DNA from: Variovorax davisae
GTDB taxonomy: Bacteria > Pseudomonadota > Gammaproteobacteria > Burkholderiales > Burkholderiaceae_C
Reading direction: 5' to 3'
Length of the DNA: 64,000 nt
Assembly (NCBI RefSeq): GCF_030316845.1
Contig: NZ_JASZYS010000008.1
Coordinates: 186,001-250,000 of the forward strand
The notes under the pieces were generated by a model, which saw only the letters and a program-made list of their open reading frames with translations, made no database searches and had not been told where the DNA came from. Below, one piece after another: positions 54,084 through 62,788 of this stretch; the first letter of the stretch is position 1, and each line of letters starts with the position of its first letter. A program made the position numbers and the translations under genes.

Positions 54084-55550
54084 TCAGAAGAAGGTGGCGC
54101 TGACGCGGAACAGCTTTTCCACGTCGCGCACCTGGCGCTTGCGCGGCACGAAGATCACGACGTGGTCGTTGCTCTCGATCACGGTGTCGCCGCGCGCGAT
54201 GATCACCTGCGCCGGAATCGGCGCCGCGGCGCCGGCCGGAGCCTCGCCCTCGCCGATCTCCGGCAGGCCGCGCATCACCAGCCCGAACTGCGCGCCCTTG
54301 GGCAGCTGGATCTCCGAAATCCGGCGGCCGACCACGCGCGAGGTCTTGCGGTCGCCGCGGGCCACGATCTCCAGCGCCTCGGCCACGCCGCGGCGCAGGC
54401 TGTGGACCGCCTGGACGTCGCCCTGGCGCACATAGGCCAGCAGTTCGCCGAGCATGGTCTGCGCGGGCGACAGCGCGATGTCGATCTGCGTGCCGTGCAT
54501 CAGGTCGGCGTAGCTGCGCCGGTTGATCAGCGCCAGCACGCGCCGCGCGCCGAGCCGCTTGGCCAGCAGGCTGGCCATGATGTTGTCCTCGTCGTCGCTG
54601 GTGAGCGAGAGGAACAGGTCGATGTGCTCGATGCCTTCGTCTTCCAGCAGGTCCTCGTCGGTGCCGTCGCCGTGCAGCACCAGCACGCTGCCCGGCAGTT
54701 CGGAGGCCAGCTGCACGCAGCGCGCGTGGTCGCGCTCTAGCACCTTGATCTGGTAGTTGCGTCCGGTCTCGACCAGCTGCCTCGCGAGCCGCAGCCCGAC
54801 GCGGCCGCCGCCCGCGATCATGATGCGCTCGACCTCGCGATGGTCCGCCTTGTCGTAGCGGTGCAGCGCCGACAGCACCGACTGCAGGTGCTCGCGCGCC
54901 GACAGCACGAACACCTCGTCGCCGGCTTCGATCAGCGTCGGGCCTTCGCAGACGATGAAGCGGTCGGGCTCGTTCTCGAGCCGGCGGTAGATGCCGACGA
55001 TGCGCATGTCGGCACCGGGCACGGTTTCGCGCAGCTCGGCGATGCTGTGGCGCACCATCGGCGCGCCCGCGACCGCGCGCACCGCCACCAGGCAGGCCAG
55101 CCCGTTGGCGAACTCGCGCACCTGCAGCGCCTCCGGGTACTCGACCAGCTTGCCGATGTAGCGCGTGAGCGATTCCTCGGGGCAGATCACGCAGTCGACC
55201 GCGAAGCCCTCCTTGCCGAGCAGCGGGCTGTCTTCCTTGAAGGCGCTGGAGCGCACGCGCGCGATGCGCGTCGGGATGCCGAACACCTGGTAGGCCACCT
55301 TGCAGCAGACCAGGTTGGTCTCGTCCTGCGCGGCGCAGGCGATCAGCATGTCGCAATCGCGCGCCCCGGCCTCGGCCAGCACGTCGGGCTCGATGCCGCT
55401 GCCCACCACGCCGCGCAGCTCGATGCGTTCTTCGAGTTCGCGCAACCGCACCGCGTCGGTGTCGATGACGGTGATGTCGTTGCGCTCGGACACCAGCGTG
55501 CCGGCCACGCTCTCGCCGATGCGGCCTGCGCCGAGGATGATGATTTTCAA
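54084..55550 (-). CDS. trkA: Trk potassium uptake regulatory subunit TrkA
   Basis: A 488-residue cytosolic protein with two RCK units: IIILGAGRIGESVAGTL (first NAD loop) and IMIAGGGRVGLRLARQL (second), each followed by a TrkA-C domain. It gates TrkH in response to NAD(H)/ATP. First gene of the trkAH pair. Confidence 0.95.
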   Translation of the reverse strand: MKIIILGAGRIGESVAGTLVSERNDITVIDTDAVRLRELEERIELRGVVGSGIEPDVLAEAGARDCDMLIACAAQDETNLVCCKVAYQVFGIPTRIARVRSSAFKEDSPLLGKEGFAVDCVICPEESLTRYIGKLVEYPEALQVREFANGLACLVAVRAVAGAPMVRHSIAELRETVPGADMRIVGIYRRLENEPDRFIVCEGPTLIEAGDEVFVLSAREHLQSVLSALHRYDKADHREVERIMIAGGGRVGLRLARQLVETGRNYQIKVLERDHARCVQLASELPGSVLVLHGDGTDEDLLEDEGIEHIDLFLSLTSDDEDNIMASLLAKRLGARRVLALINRRSYADLMHGTQIDIALSPAQTMLGELLAYVRQGDVQAVHSLRRGVAEALEIVARGDRKTSRVVGRRISEIQLPKGAQFGLVMRGLPEIGEGEAPAGAAAPIPAQVIIARGDTVIESNDHVVIFVPRKRQVRDVEKLFRVSATFF

Positions 55551-55659
55551 GTGATGTGGTCTCCCGGCAGGCTTTATACGCTGGAAGGCGGCGCGCCAGG
55601 GTGGCCGCCACTCCGGGAGCCGTGGGATTGCGGTGCCTGGGATTCATCGATAGACTGGT

Positions 55660-55677
55660 TTAACGAAAGCCTTAACG
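55660..55677 (+). promoter_or_regulatory. Direct repeat before the toxin-antitoxin genes
   Basis: TTAACG occurs at 55660-55665 and 55672-55677, spaced 12 nt start to start, 12 nt before the antitoxin ATG. A small AT-rich patch here may be promoter plus antitoxin operator. Confidence 0.3.
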
Positions 55678-55688
55678 GATACTGAAAA

Positions 55689-55982
55689 ATGCCATTGCGA
55701 GCGTCGGACATCGTTCCCATCAGCGAGGCGCGCGCCAGGCTCACGGAACTGGCCGAAGACGTCGTTGGAAGCGGTTCGGAAAAAGTGCTGACCAAGAACG
55801 GCGCCAGCTATGTGGCACTGGTCGACGCGCGTCGCCTGGACTACTACCATGCCCTCGAGCGCGAGCACGCGAGCCTGGTGCTGGCCGAAGATGCCGTCGC
55901 AGGGTTGCGGCAGGCCATGGCCGGCCACTTCGTCGCCGACGACGAACTGGACCAGGCACTCGGCGCCCCATCTGCGCCGTGA
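55689..55982 (+). CDS. Antitoxin, PhD/YefM family
   Basis: A 97-residue protein with the Phd/YefM start ISEARARLTELAEDV, and TKNGASYVALVDARRLD as the typical beta-hairpin. It should bind its promoter and neutralise the toxin encoded next. Its TGA overlaps the toxin GTG (GTGA). Confidence 0.82.
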   Translation: MPLRASDIVPISEARARLTELAEDVVGSGSEKVLTKNGASYVALVDARRLDYYHALEREHASLVLAEDAVAGLRQAMAGHFVADDELDQALGAPSAP

Positions 55983-56362
55983 GCATTCCGGTCAACGCGA
56001 GGGTTCGCGCGGTTCCGAACTTCCTGGCGTACCTGGGCGCGGCGCGCGATTTCATGCACGCGCAAGCCGCCGGGACGGCGCCGGCGCGCTACAAGAAGCT
56101 CCAGCGTGAACTGGCGCGGGCGCGCGAGCTCCTGTCTTTCGCTCCGGCGAGCGGTCGGCCTGCGCGGTTTCTCGCTGCCCGCTCCGGATGGGGGCGGCTG
56201 CAGGCGGAGCAGGCCAGGCAATTGGCCGCGGCACTGGGCATGCCCGAACTGCGGGAATTCATCCTGGCGCGACACATCCTTGTCTACGCGCATTCCGAAC
56301 GGGACGTCGTCCTGCTTTCGCTGCGGCATGAGCGCGAGCTGGGCTACGGCATGGCCGATTGA
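55979..56362 (+). CDS. RelE/ParE-superfamily toxin
   Basis: A 127-residue protein starting at a GTG that overlaps the antitoxin stop. The C-terminal ILARHILVYAHSERDVVLLS with LRHERELGYG is like the RelE/ParE end strand and helix. RelE toxins cleave mRNA in the ribosome; ParE-like ones poison gyrase; the sequence does not decide. It is somewhat longer than typical RelE (about 95 residues). Confidence 0.72.
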   Translation: MSIPVNARVRAVPNFLAYLGAARDFMHAQAAGTAPARYKKLQRELARARELLSFAPASGRPARFLAARSGWGRLQAEQARQLAAALGMPELREFILARHILVYAHSERDVVLLSLRHERELGYGMAD

Positions 56363-56391
56363 CCGGCGCCCCGCCTGCCTAGAATCCCGCG

Positions 56392-57273
56392 ATGGATACC
56401 CGCCAGATGCGCTGCATCGTCGCCATCGCCGAATGCGGCAGCCTGACCCGCGCCGCCGAGCGCCTCGGGCTGGCGCAGCCGGCCTTGACGCAGACCCTCA
56501 ATCGTCTCGAGAGCGAGATCGGCGCCAAGCTGTTCGAGCGCAGCCGGCGCGGTGCGGCGTTGACCGAGGCCGGCCTGGCGATCGTCGAGGACCTGCGGGC
56601 TGCCCTGGCCCACGGCGATGCCGCCGCCGAGCGCGCCCGCGCCATGGGCGCCGGCCGGGCCGGGCGGCTGACCATCGGCTTCGTCACCCATGCGGTCTAC
56701 GAGGTGCTGCCGCGGGCACTGCGCCGGCTGCAGGTGGAGCACCCCCAGCTGGACGTGGTGCTGCGCGAGATGAGCAACGCCGAGCAGGTCGACGCGCTCG
56801 AGGGCGGGCGCATCGACCTGGCGCTGCTGCACCCCCCGGTGCCGGTCACGGCCCGGGTGCACGAGCGGCGGCTGGGCGAGGAAGCGATGGTGGTGGCGCT
56901 GCCGGCCGACCATGAACTGGCGGCCGACGGCTGCGTGTCGATGGCCGAGATCGCCGCCCACGGGCTGGTGTGGTTCCCGGCCCAGCAGATGCCGCTGCTG
57001 CGCACGCTGATGCTCGGCGCCTTCCGCAGCGCGGGCCTGGACCTGCAAGTGCGGCAGGACGCCAACCGCACCCTCACCGTGCTGGCCTGCGTGGCGGCCG
57101 GCCTGGGCTGGTCGCTGCTGCCGAGCTCGGTGCGCTCGCTGCAGCATGCGGGCGTTCGCTATGCCCAGGTGCGCGACGGCGCGGCGCTGCCGTCCTTCGA
57201 ACTGGCGGCGTTGTGGCTGGCGCGCTCGCGGCCGACCTTCGCCGACACCTTCGCCGCCATGCTGGCGGACTGA
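56392..57273 (+). CDS. LysR-family transcriptional regulator
   Basis: A 293-residue LysR protein. HTH: AECGSLTRAAERLGLAQPAL then TQTLNRLESEIGAKLFER. The effector domain follows. It is convergent with the Bug-ICL-amidohydrolase-Bug operon, ending 2 nt from the last gene, and is its likely regulator. Confidence 0.92.
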   Translation: MDTRQMRCIVAIAECGSLTRAAERLGLAQPALTQTLNRLESEIGAKLFERSRRGAALTEAGLAIVEDLRAALAHGDAAAERARAMGAGRAGRLTIGFVTHAVYEVLPRALRRLQVEHPQLDVVLREMSNAEQVDALEGGRIDLALLHPPVPVTARVHERRLGEEAMVVALPADHELAADGCVSMAEIAAHGLVWFPAQQMPLLRTLMLGAFRSAGLDLQVRQDANRTLTVLACVAAGLGWSLLPSSVRSLQHAGVRYAQVRDGAALPSFELAALWLARSRPTFADTFAAMLAD

Positions 57274-57275
57274 AC

Positions 57276-58262
57276 TCAGTCCATCTGGATCTTGTGCGTC
57301 CGCGCCAGCTGGCCCCACTTGGCGATCTCCGCGCGGCGAAAGGCGTCGAGCTCGGCCGGCCCGCCAGCAACCACTTCGGCGCCGGTGGCCTCCAGGCGCT
57401 GGCGGATCCCGGGCTCCTTGAGCAGCGCCGAGAATTCCCTGGCCAGCCGCTCGACCACCACCGCCGGCGTGCCCGCCGGCACGAAGACCGCGTTCCACTC
57501 GTAGACCTCGTAGCCCGGCAGTCCCGATTCGGCCACCGTCGGCAGCTGCGGCAGCACCGGCGAGCGCGCCTTGCCCGTGACCGCCAGCGGCCGCAGCCTG
57601 CCGGCCTGGATGTACGGCAGGCTCGACGCCAGGCTGGCGAAGAAGACCGGCACCTGGCCCGCCATCACGTCGGTCAGCGCCGGGCCGCCGCCCTTGTAGG
57701 CCACGTGGGTCATGCGCACGCCGGCCATGGCGCTGAACTGCTCGGCCGCCAGGTGCTGGGCCGAGCCGTTGCCCGACGAGGCGTAGTTGATCTCGCCCGG
57801 CCTGGCCCGGGCCTGGGCCACCAGGTCCTGCACGCTGCCGATCGGTGCCGCCGGATTCACCACCAGCACGTTGGGCACCTTCACCAGCAGCGACACCGGC
57901 GCCAGGTCGCGCAAGGTGTCGAAGGGCATCTTGCTGCGCAGCGCCGGGTTCTGCGCATGGCTGGAGGCATCGAGCATCAACGTGTAGCCGTCGGGTGCGC
58001 TCTTGGCCACCAGGTCGCCGCCGATCGCGCCGCCGGCGCCGCCGCGGTTGTCGACCACCACCGGCTGGCCGAGCCGGCTCGACAGGGCGGGCGCGACGAT
58101 GCGCGCCACCGCGTCGACCGTGCCGCCGGGCGGGTAGGTCACGACCAGCCGGATCGGCCGGCTGGGCCAGGGCTGGGCCTGCACCGCCAGCGCCGCGAGC
58201 AGCAGGACGGCGCCGGCGCCGGCCCGGGCCAGCCAGCCCGGGCGAGAGAAGTCATGGCGCAT
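57276..58262 (-). CDS. Bug/TctC-family periplasmic receptor (distal gene)
   Basis: A 328-residue receptor with a signal peptide (LARAGAGAVLLLAALAVQAQ) and the Bug start WPSRPIRLVVTYPPGGTVD; VDNRGGAGGAIGG is the second Bug mark. Its start overlaps the amidohydrolase gene by 11 nt. Last gene of the operon that starts with another Bug gene. Ligand unknown. Confidence 0.92.
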   Translation of the reverse strand: MRHDFSRPGWLARAGAGAVLLLAALAVQAQPWPSRPIRLVVTYPPGGTVDAVARIVAPALSSRLGQPVVVDNRGGAGGAIGGDLVAKSAPDGYTLMLDASSHAQNPALRSKMPFDTLRDLAPVSLLVKVPNVLVVNPAAPIGSVQDLVAQARARPGEINYASSGNGSAQHLAAEQFSAMAGVRMTHVAYKGGGPALTDVMAGQVPVFFASLASSLPYIQAGRLRPLAVTGKARSPVLPQLPTVAESGLPGYEVYEWNAVFVPAGTPAVVVERLAREFSALLKEPGIRQRLEATGAEVVAGGPAELDAFRRAEIAKWGQLARTHKIQMD

Positions 58263-59094
58263 GAAGGTCTCCCTCTCGTTCGAAGCCGAAGAGCCGGGCC
58301 GGCGTGTCGACCAGGATCCGCTGGCGGGCTGCGGCGTCGGGCACCCAGTCGGCCAGCGCCGCCCGGGCGGCCGTGTAGTCGACGCATTCGCGGTGCTCGG
58401 TGTGGGGCCAGTCGCTGCCCCACAGCAGGCGCTCGGCGCCGAACGCGCGCAGCAGCCGCTCGGCCGCCACGCTGGCCTGGGCCGCCCAGGGCGCGGGCCA
58501 GCTGCGGTAGGCGGCCGAGAGCTTGACCCAGGTCCGGCCGCCGGCGGCCGCGGCCAGCAGCCACGCCTGGCCGGCGTCGGCCAGGGCGCCGGGGCGGCCG
58601 AAATGGTCCACCACCAGCTTGCAGCCGGCATCGAGCACGGGCTGCCCGGCCCGGGCCAGCGCCTGCGCGTCGCGGTGCAGCTCGACATGCCAGTCGAGCG
58701 CGCGCACGCGCGCGAACAGGCGCTGCCAGGCCGGGCGCGAGAAGTCGGGGATCGGCAGGCCGACCAGGTTCAGCCGGATGCCGCAGATGCCGCCGTCGGC
58801 CAGCGCCTGCAGGGCATCGTCGTCGGCCTCGGGGTCGACCACGGCGACGCCGCGCAGCCGGCGTGGCCGGGTCCGGATCGCATCGAGCAGGAAGCGGTTG
58901 TCGGTGCCCAGGAAGCTCGGCTGCACCAGCACCGCATGCGAGACGCCGTGGGCATCGAGCAGCGCGCCGAAGTCGGCCGGCGTGGCGTCGTAGTCCGGCG
59001 CGTGGCGGCGCTGCGGCGCCAGCGGCAGCCCGCGCACGAACACGTGGGCATGGCTGTCGATGGCGGTGATCGCCGTCGCCAGGGGCTCAGGCAT
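58252..59094 (-). CDS. Amidohydrolase, 2-pyrone-4,6-dicarboxylate lactonase-like
   Basis: A 280-residue TIM-barrel hydrolase. Metal-type motif IDSHAHVF at the N-terminus, VVDHFGRPG in the middle and LWGSDWPHTEHRE near the C-terminus match the amidohydrolase_2/PDC hydrolase group (LigI-like). It may open a lactone or cleave a carboxylate. It overlaps the ICL-like gene by 8 nt and the receptor gene by 11 nt. Confidence 0.85.
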   Translation of the reverse strand: MPEPLATAITAIDSHAHVFVRGLPLAPQRRHAPDYDATPADFGALLDAHGVSHAVLVQPSFLGTDNRFLLDAIRTRPRRLRGVAVVDPEADDDALQALADGGICGIRLNLVGLPIPDFSRPAWQRLFARVRALDWHVELHRDAQALARAGQPVLDAGCKLVVDHFGRPGALADAGQAWLLAAAAGGRTWVKLSAAYRSWPAPWAAQASVAAERLLRAFGAERLLWGSDWPHTEHRECVDYTAARAALADWVPDAAARQRILVDTPARLFGFEREGDLHAP

Positions 59095-59956
59095 AGCGCT
59101 GTTCGAGCGCGTCGAAGGCGCTCTTGCGCACCAGCGCCTGGCGCTCGGCGAAGGTCGCGACCAGGCCGCCGGATTCGTCGAGCCGGCCGTCCCGCTGCAG
59201 CGCCTGCAGCGCCTGCTGCATGCCGTGCACCGCGCCCTGCAGCGCGGCATTGGCATAGAGCACCAGGCCGAAGCCCATGGCGGCGAAGTCGCTCGCGGGC
59301 AGGGTCGGCGTCTTGCCGCCGATCACCACGTTGACGAGTTGCGGGCAGGCGATCTCGCGCGGGATGCGGTGCAGCGCCTCGAGCGATTCGGGCGCCTCGA
59401 CGAAGGTCAGGTCGGCGCCGGCCTCCGCATAGGCGACGGCACGCGCGATCGCGGCGTCGATGCCCTCCACGGTGGCGGCGTCGGTCCGCGCGATCACCAG
59501 GAAGTCCGGGTGCAGGCGGGCATCGACGGCGGCCCTGACCTTGCCCGCCATCTCCTGCAGCGGGACCACGGCCTTGCCCTCGAAGTGGCCGCATTTCTTG
59601 GGGCTGGCCTGGTCCTCGAGCTGGATCGCGTTGGCACCGGCGCGCTCGAGCGTGCGCACGCTGTGGCGCACGTTGAGCGCGTTGCCGAAGCCGGTGTCGG
59701 CGTCGACGATGATCGGCAGCGCCACCGCGTCGCGGATCGCCGCCGTGTGCTGGGCGATGTCGGACAGGCCGACGAAGCCGAGGTCGGGCAGGCCGTAGAA
59801 GGTGTTGGTCAGGCCGGCGCCGCTCAGGTAGACGGCTTCGAACCCGAGCTGCTCGATCACGCGGGCCGCCAGCGCGTTGGCCGCGCCCGGCACCATCAGC
59901 CCGCGCCGGGCCTCGACCTTGCGGCGCAGCGCCGTGCCGGGATGCAGCGTGTCCAC
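59087..59956 (-). CDS. Isocitrate lyase/PEP mutase superfamily enzyme
   Basis: A 289-residue protein. The active-site Cys is in SPKKCGHFEGK (KKCGH type of lyases), with DADTGFGNALNVRHSVR for the metal site and LEDQ before it. Substrate candidates are 2-methylisocitrate, dimethylmalate or oxaloacetate-like acids. It follows the first Bug gene by one nt. Confidence 0.9.
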   Translation of the reverse strand: MDTLHPGTALRRKVEARRGLMVPGAANALAARVIEQLGFEAVYLSGAGLTNTFYGLPDLGFVGLSDIAQHTAAIRDAVALPIIVDADTGFGNALNVRHSVRTLERAGANAIQLEDQASPKKCGHFEGKAVVPLQEMAGKVRAAVDARLHPDFLVIARTDAATVEGIDAAIARAVAYAEAGADLTFVEAPESLEALHRIPREIACPQLVNVVIGGKTPTLPASDFAAMGFGLVLYANAALQGAVHGMQQALQALQRDGRLDESGGLVATFAERQALVRKSAFDALEQRYA

Positions 59957-59957
59957 C

Positions 59958-60950
59958 TCATTCGTCCTTCATGCCGGTGGCCTTGACCACCGCGCCGAGG
60001 CGCGCGCGCTCTTCGTCGACGAAGCGCACGAAGGCGGCCCGGGTGCCGCCGATCGGCTCGATGCCCAGGCCCTTGAGGCGCTCGGCGATGGCCGGCGTCT
60101 TCATGGCCGAATCGACCGCCGCGCTCATCTTGTCGAGGATCGCCGGCGGCGTGCCCTTGGGCGCGTGGATGCCGGCCCAGTGCGCGATGCGCAGGTCGCC
60201 ATAGCCCTGCTCGGTCGCGGTGGAGAGCTCGGGGTAGGCCGAGATGCGGCTGGTCCAGGTGTCGGCCAGGGCCTTGAGCTTGCCGCTCTTGAGATAGGGC
60301 AGGGCGACGATGCTGGCCTCGGAGGTGGCTTCGACCTGCTTGCCGAGCACCGCCGTGATCGACTCGGAGCCGCTCTTGTAGGGCACGATGTCGAGCTTGG
60401 CGCCGTACTTCGTCTGCAGCACGCCCGAGACGAAATGCGGCGTGCTGCCGGTGCCGGCGGTGGCCCAGTGGAAGCCCTCGCCGGTCTTCGAGGCGGCGAT
60501 GAATTCCTTCAGGTTCTTGTACGGCGCGTCGGCCGGCACCAGCACCACCGAGGGCGCCAGGCCGATCATCGCCACCGGCTCCAGGTCGGCGTCCTTGTAG
60601 GGCATGGTCTTCTTGATCATGCTGTTGGAGATCACGCCGGCGGCGCTGATCAGGAAGGTGTAGCCGTCGGGCGCCGACTTGGCGACCACGTCGGCGCCCA
60701 GCGTGGTGCCGCCGCCGGGCTTGTTCTCGACCACGACCGGCTGGCCCAGCGCCTTGGAGGCGCCCTCGGCGGCGGCGCGCGCCATCAGGTCGTTGGCGCC
60801 GCCGGCCGAGAACGGCACGATCAGCCGGATCGGCTTGGTCGGCCAGGCGGCCGGTGCCGCCTGCGCCCAGGCGGCGCTGCCGGCCGAGGCGGCGGCGAGG
60901 GCCGTGGCGACGAAGGTGGCGGCCAAGGTGCCGCGAAGGGAATGGGTCAT
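59958..60950 (-). CDS. Bug/TctC-family periplasmic receptor (proximal gene)
   Basis: A 330-residue receptor. Signal peptide ends AGSAAWAQ, followed by WPTKPIRLIVPFSAGGAND; VENKPGGGTTLG is the second mark. First gene of the four-gene operon and clearly distinct from the distal Bug. No TctA/TctB here. Confidence 0.92.
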   Translation of the reverse strand: MTHSLRGTLAATFVATALAAASAGSAAWAQAAPAAWPTKPIRLIVPFSAGGANDLMARAAAEGASKALGQPVVVENKPGGGTTLGADVVAKSAPDGYTFLISAAGVISNSMIKKTMPYKDADLEPVAMIGLAPSVVLVPADAPYKNLKEFIAASKTGEGFHWATAGTGSTPHFVSGVLQTKYGAKLDIVPYKSGSESITAVLGKQVEATSEASIVALPYLKSGKLKALADTWTSRISAYPELSTATEQGYGDLRIAHWAGIHAPKGTPPAILDKMSAAVDSAMKTPAIAERLKGLGIEPIGGTRAAFVRFVDEERARLGAVVKATGMKDE

Positions 60951-61038
60951 GGTGTCTCCTGTTGCTTGCTCGCGCCGCGACGCGCGGCCCGGCCAAGTAT
61001 CGGCAGCTCGTCACCCCCTGGGAATGCCTTGCCGGGTT

Positions 61039-61052
61039 GCTTATTCATAAGC
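61039..61052. promoter_or_regulatory. Dyad in the divergent promoter of the Bug operon and EamA gene
   Basis: GCTTA (61039-61043) and TAAGC (61048-61052) flank TTCA, in an AT-rich stretch between the two divergent starts. It resembles a LysR-type site (T-N11-A) and could bind the LysR protein encoded at 56392. The sequence TTATGCAA follows at 61058. Confidence 0.35.
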
Positions 61053-61059
61053 GGCACTT

Positions 61060-62022
61060 ATGCAACACTCGCGGCTCGGTTTCGCCATCTTCCCGTTCGC
61101 CATGTCCTCGCAGCGCCTTTCCGCCACGACCACCTCCCGCACCAACAGGCGCGCCATCGTCACCATGATCGCCGCGATGGGCTGCTTCGTGCTCAACGAC
61201 GCGCTGGTCAAGCATGTGAGCCAGTCCATGGCCTCGGCGCAGCTGATCTTCCTGCGCGGGCTGATGGCCTCGGCGCTGGTGCTGCTGGCCGCGCACCGCC
61301 TGGGCGCGCTGCGGCAGGCGAGCGCCTTGCTGCACCCGCGGGTGGCGCTGCGCGCCGCGGTCGACGCCTGCGCGACCCTGTTGTACCTGCTGTCGCTGTT
61401 CCGCCTGCCGATCGGCAACGCGACGGCCATCAACCTCGCCGCGCCCCTGTTCATGACCGTCTTCGCGGTGCTCTTCATGGGCGAGCGCGCCGGCCGGGCG
61501 CGCTGGGCCGCCGTGGTGCTGGGCTTCGCGGGCGTGCTGTGTGTGGTGCAGCCCCGCGGCGATGGCTTCAACGCCTGGTCCCTGCTGTGCCTGCTCGGGA
61601 CGCTGTTCCATGCCACGCGTGACCTGCTGACGCGTCGCATCGACCCGGTCATTCCGTCGATCATCATCACGCTGGCGACGGCATTGGCGGTCACCCTGCT
61701 GGCCGGCTGCCTGACGCTGTTCACCGGCTGGCCGCCGTTCGCGCCGGGCGACCTGGCCCTCTTGGGGGTCGCGGCCGCCTTCCTGGCCACCGGCTATCTC
61801 CTGCTCGTCCAATGCATGCGCGCCGGCGAGGTGTCGCTCACGGCACCGTTTCGCTACTCGGCGGTGCTGTTCGCCATGCTGCTGGGCTACGCCGTGTGGG
61901 ACGAGGTCCCCAGCGGATCGGCCTGGCTGGGCATCGCGCTGCTCGTCGGATCGGGTCTCTACATGCTGCACGGCGAGCGCGGCCGGCTGCGGGCGGCCGC
62001 GCTGGACGCCCAGCCGGAATGA
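61060..62022 (+). CDS. EamA/DMT-family transporter
   Basis: A 320-residue, ten-helix drug/metabolite transporter with two EamA repeats; the second carries YSAVLFAMLLGYAVWDEVP. The start may be ATG 61060 or 61102. Probable exporter of a small metabolite. Divergent from the Bug operon. Confidence 0.85.
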   Translation: MQHSRLGFAIFPFAMSSQRLSATTTSRTNRRAIVTMIAAMGCFVLNDALVKHVSQSMASAQLIFLRGLMASALVLLAAHRLGALRQASALLHPRVALRAAVDACATLLYLLSLFRLPIGNATAINLAAPLFMTVFAVLFMGERAGRARWAAVVLGFAGVLCVVQPRGDGFNAWSLLCLLGTLFHATRDLLTRRIDPVIPSIIITLATALAVTLLAGCLTLFTGWPPFAPGDLALLGVAAAFLATGYLLLVQCMRAGEVSLTAPFRYSAVLFAMLLGYAVWDEVPSGSAWLGIALLVGSGLYMLHGERGRLRAAALDAQPE

Positions 62023-62032
62023 CGGGCGGGCG

Positions 62033-62416
62033 TTAAGCCTTGGGCGGGGCGGGCGTTTCGGTGTGCACGGCGCACAACCACTGGTCGCCGTCGCGCACCC
62101 AGGTCGACGAGTCGAGCATCTCCTCGGTCGAAGTCTCCGACTTGCCCCTGGGCGCCGTCGTCTGCCGGACCCGGTAGACCAGGATGGCGGTGGCGTCGTT
62201 GGGACAGAGAACCTCGACGTCGCTGAACTCGAAGCCCTTCACGACCATCGATCCCTGTTCGGCCATTTTCCGGTAGCCTGCGTGATCGAATTGCATCGCG
62301 CCATGCGAACTCACCATCAGGGCAGGCTCGCACAACATCGACAGCGCGCTGTCCGTGTCCTGGTCCACCATGGATTGCCAGAACCGGGTCTCCAGATCCA
62401 TCAGTGTCTTGCGCAT
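62033..62416 (-). CDS. SnoaL-like / DUF4440 protein
   Basis: A 127-residue cone-fold protein: LETRFWQSMVDQDTDSALSML at the start, then DATAILVYRVRQ and WVRDGDQWLCAVHTETPAP at the end. These are small polyketide-cyclase-fold or ketosteroid-isomerase-like proteins. Start ATG 62416. Single gene. Confidence 0.8.
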   Translation of the reverse strand: MRKTLMDLETRFWQSMVDQDTDSALSMLCEPALMVSSHGAMQFDHAGYRKMAEQGSMVVKGFEFSDVEVLCPNDATAILVYRVRQTTAPRGKSETSTEEMLDSSTWVRDGDQWLCAVHTETPAPPKA

Positions 62417-62546
62417 GGCGGCACGACTCCTTCTTGATGTTGGGAAGTGAATCCATTCTCGAAAGGGCCCGGCGTTCGGGCGTCGGAGAGCCCGGGTTGT
62501 GCCGGTCAGCGAATTCCGACGCGTCGACATCGGATACAACAGCCGC

Positions 62547-62776
62547 ATGCATGCACCGACAGACCGCCAACCTCCGGGGCACCATGGGCTCGTCCTGATC
62601 GAGGGCATCATGGGCTCCGGCAAGTCGACCGCCAACGGCTCGACCTGGACAAGATGGCGGTCGAGAACTCCGGGCGAGAATGGGCCCGGTACGACCGGCA
62701 GATCCTCGAGCGGCTGGGCCTGCAGGATGCAGCAGGCGGGTCGCTCACCCCTGGCGCCAACGCGTCGTCGACCTGA
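62547..62776 (+). pseudogene. P-loop kinase remnant with internal deletion
   Basis: The N-terminus reads HHGLVLIEGIMGSGKSTAN, a Walker A start typical of small nucleotide or adenylate-like kinases. At about 62630-62640 the sense continues only in another frame: RLDLDKMAVENSGREWA and RYDRQILERLGLQD to a stop at 62776. The first frame runs on into nonsense. The core of the enzyme is missing and the frame is broken, so this is a decayed gene. The HAD gene follows 12 nt later. Confidence 0.6.
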
Positions 62777-62788
62777 AAGGAACTCGCC

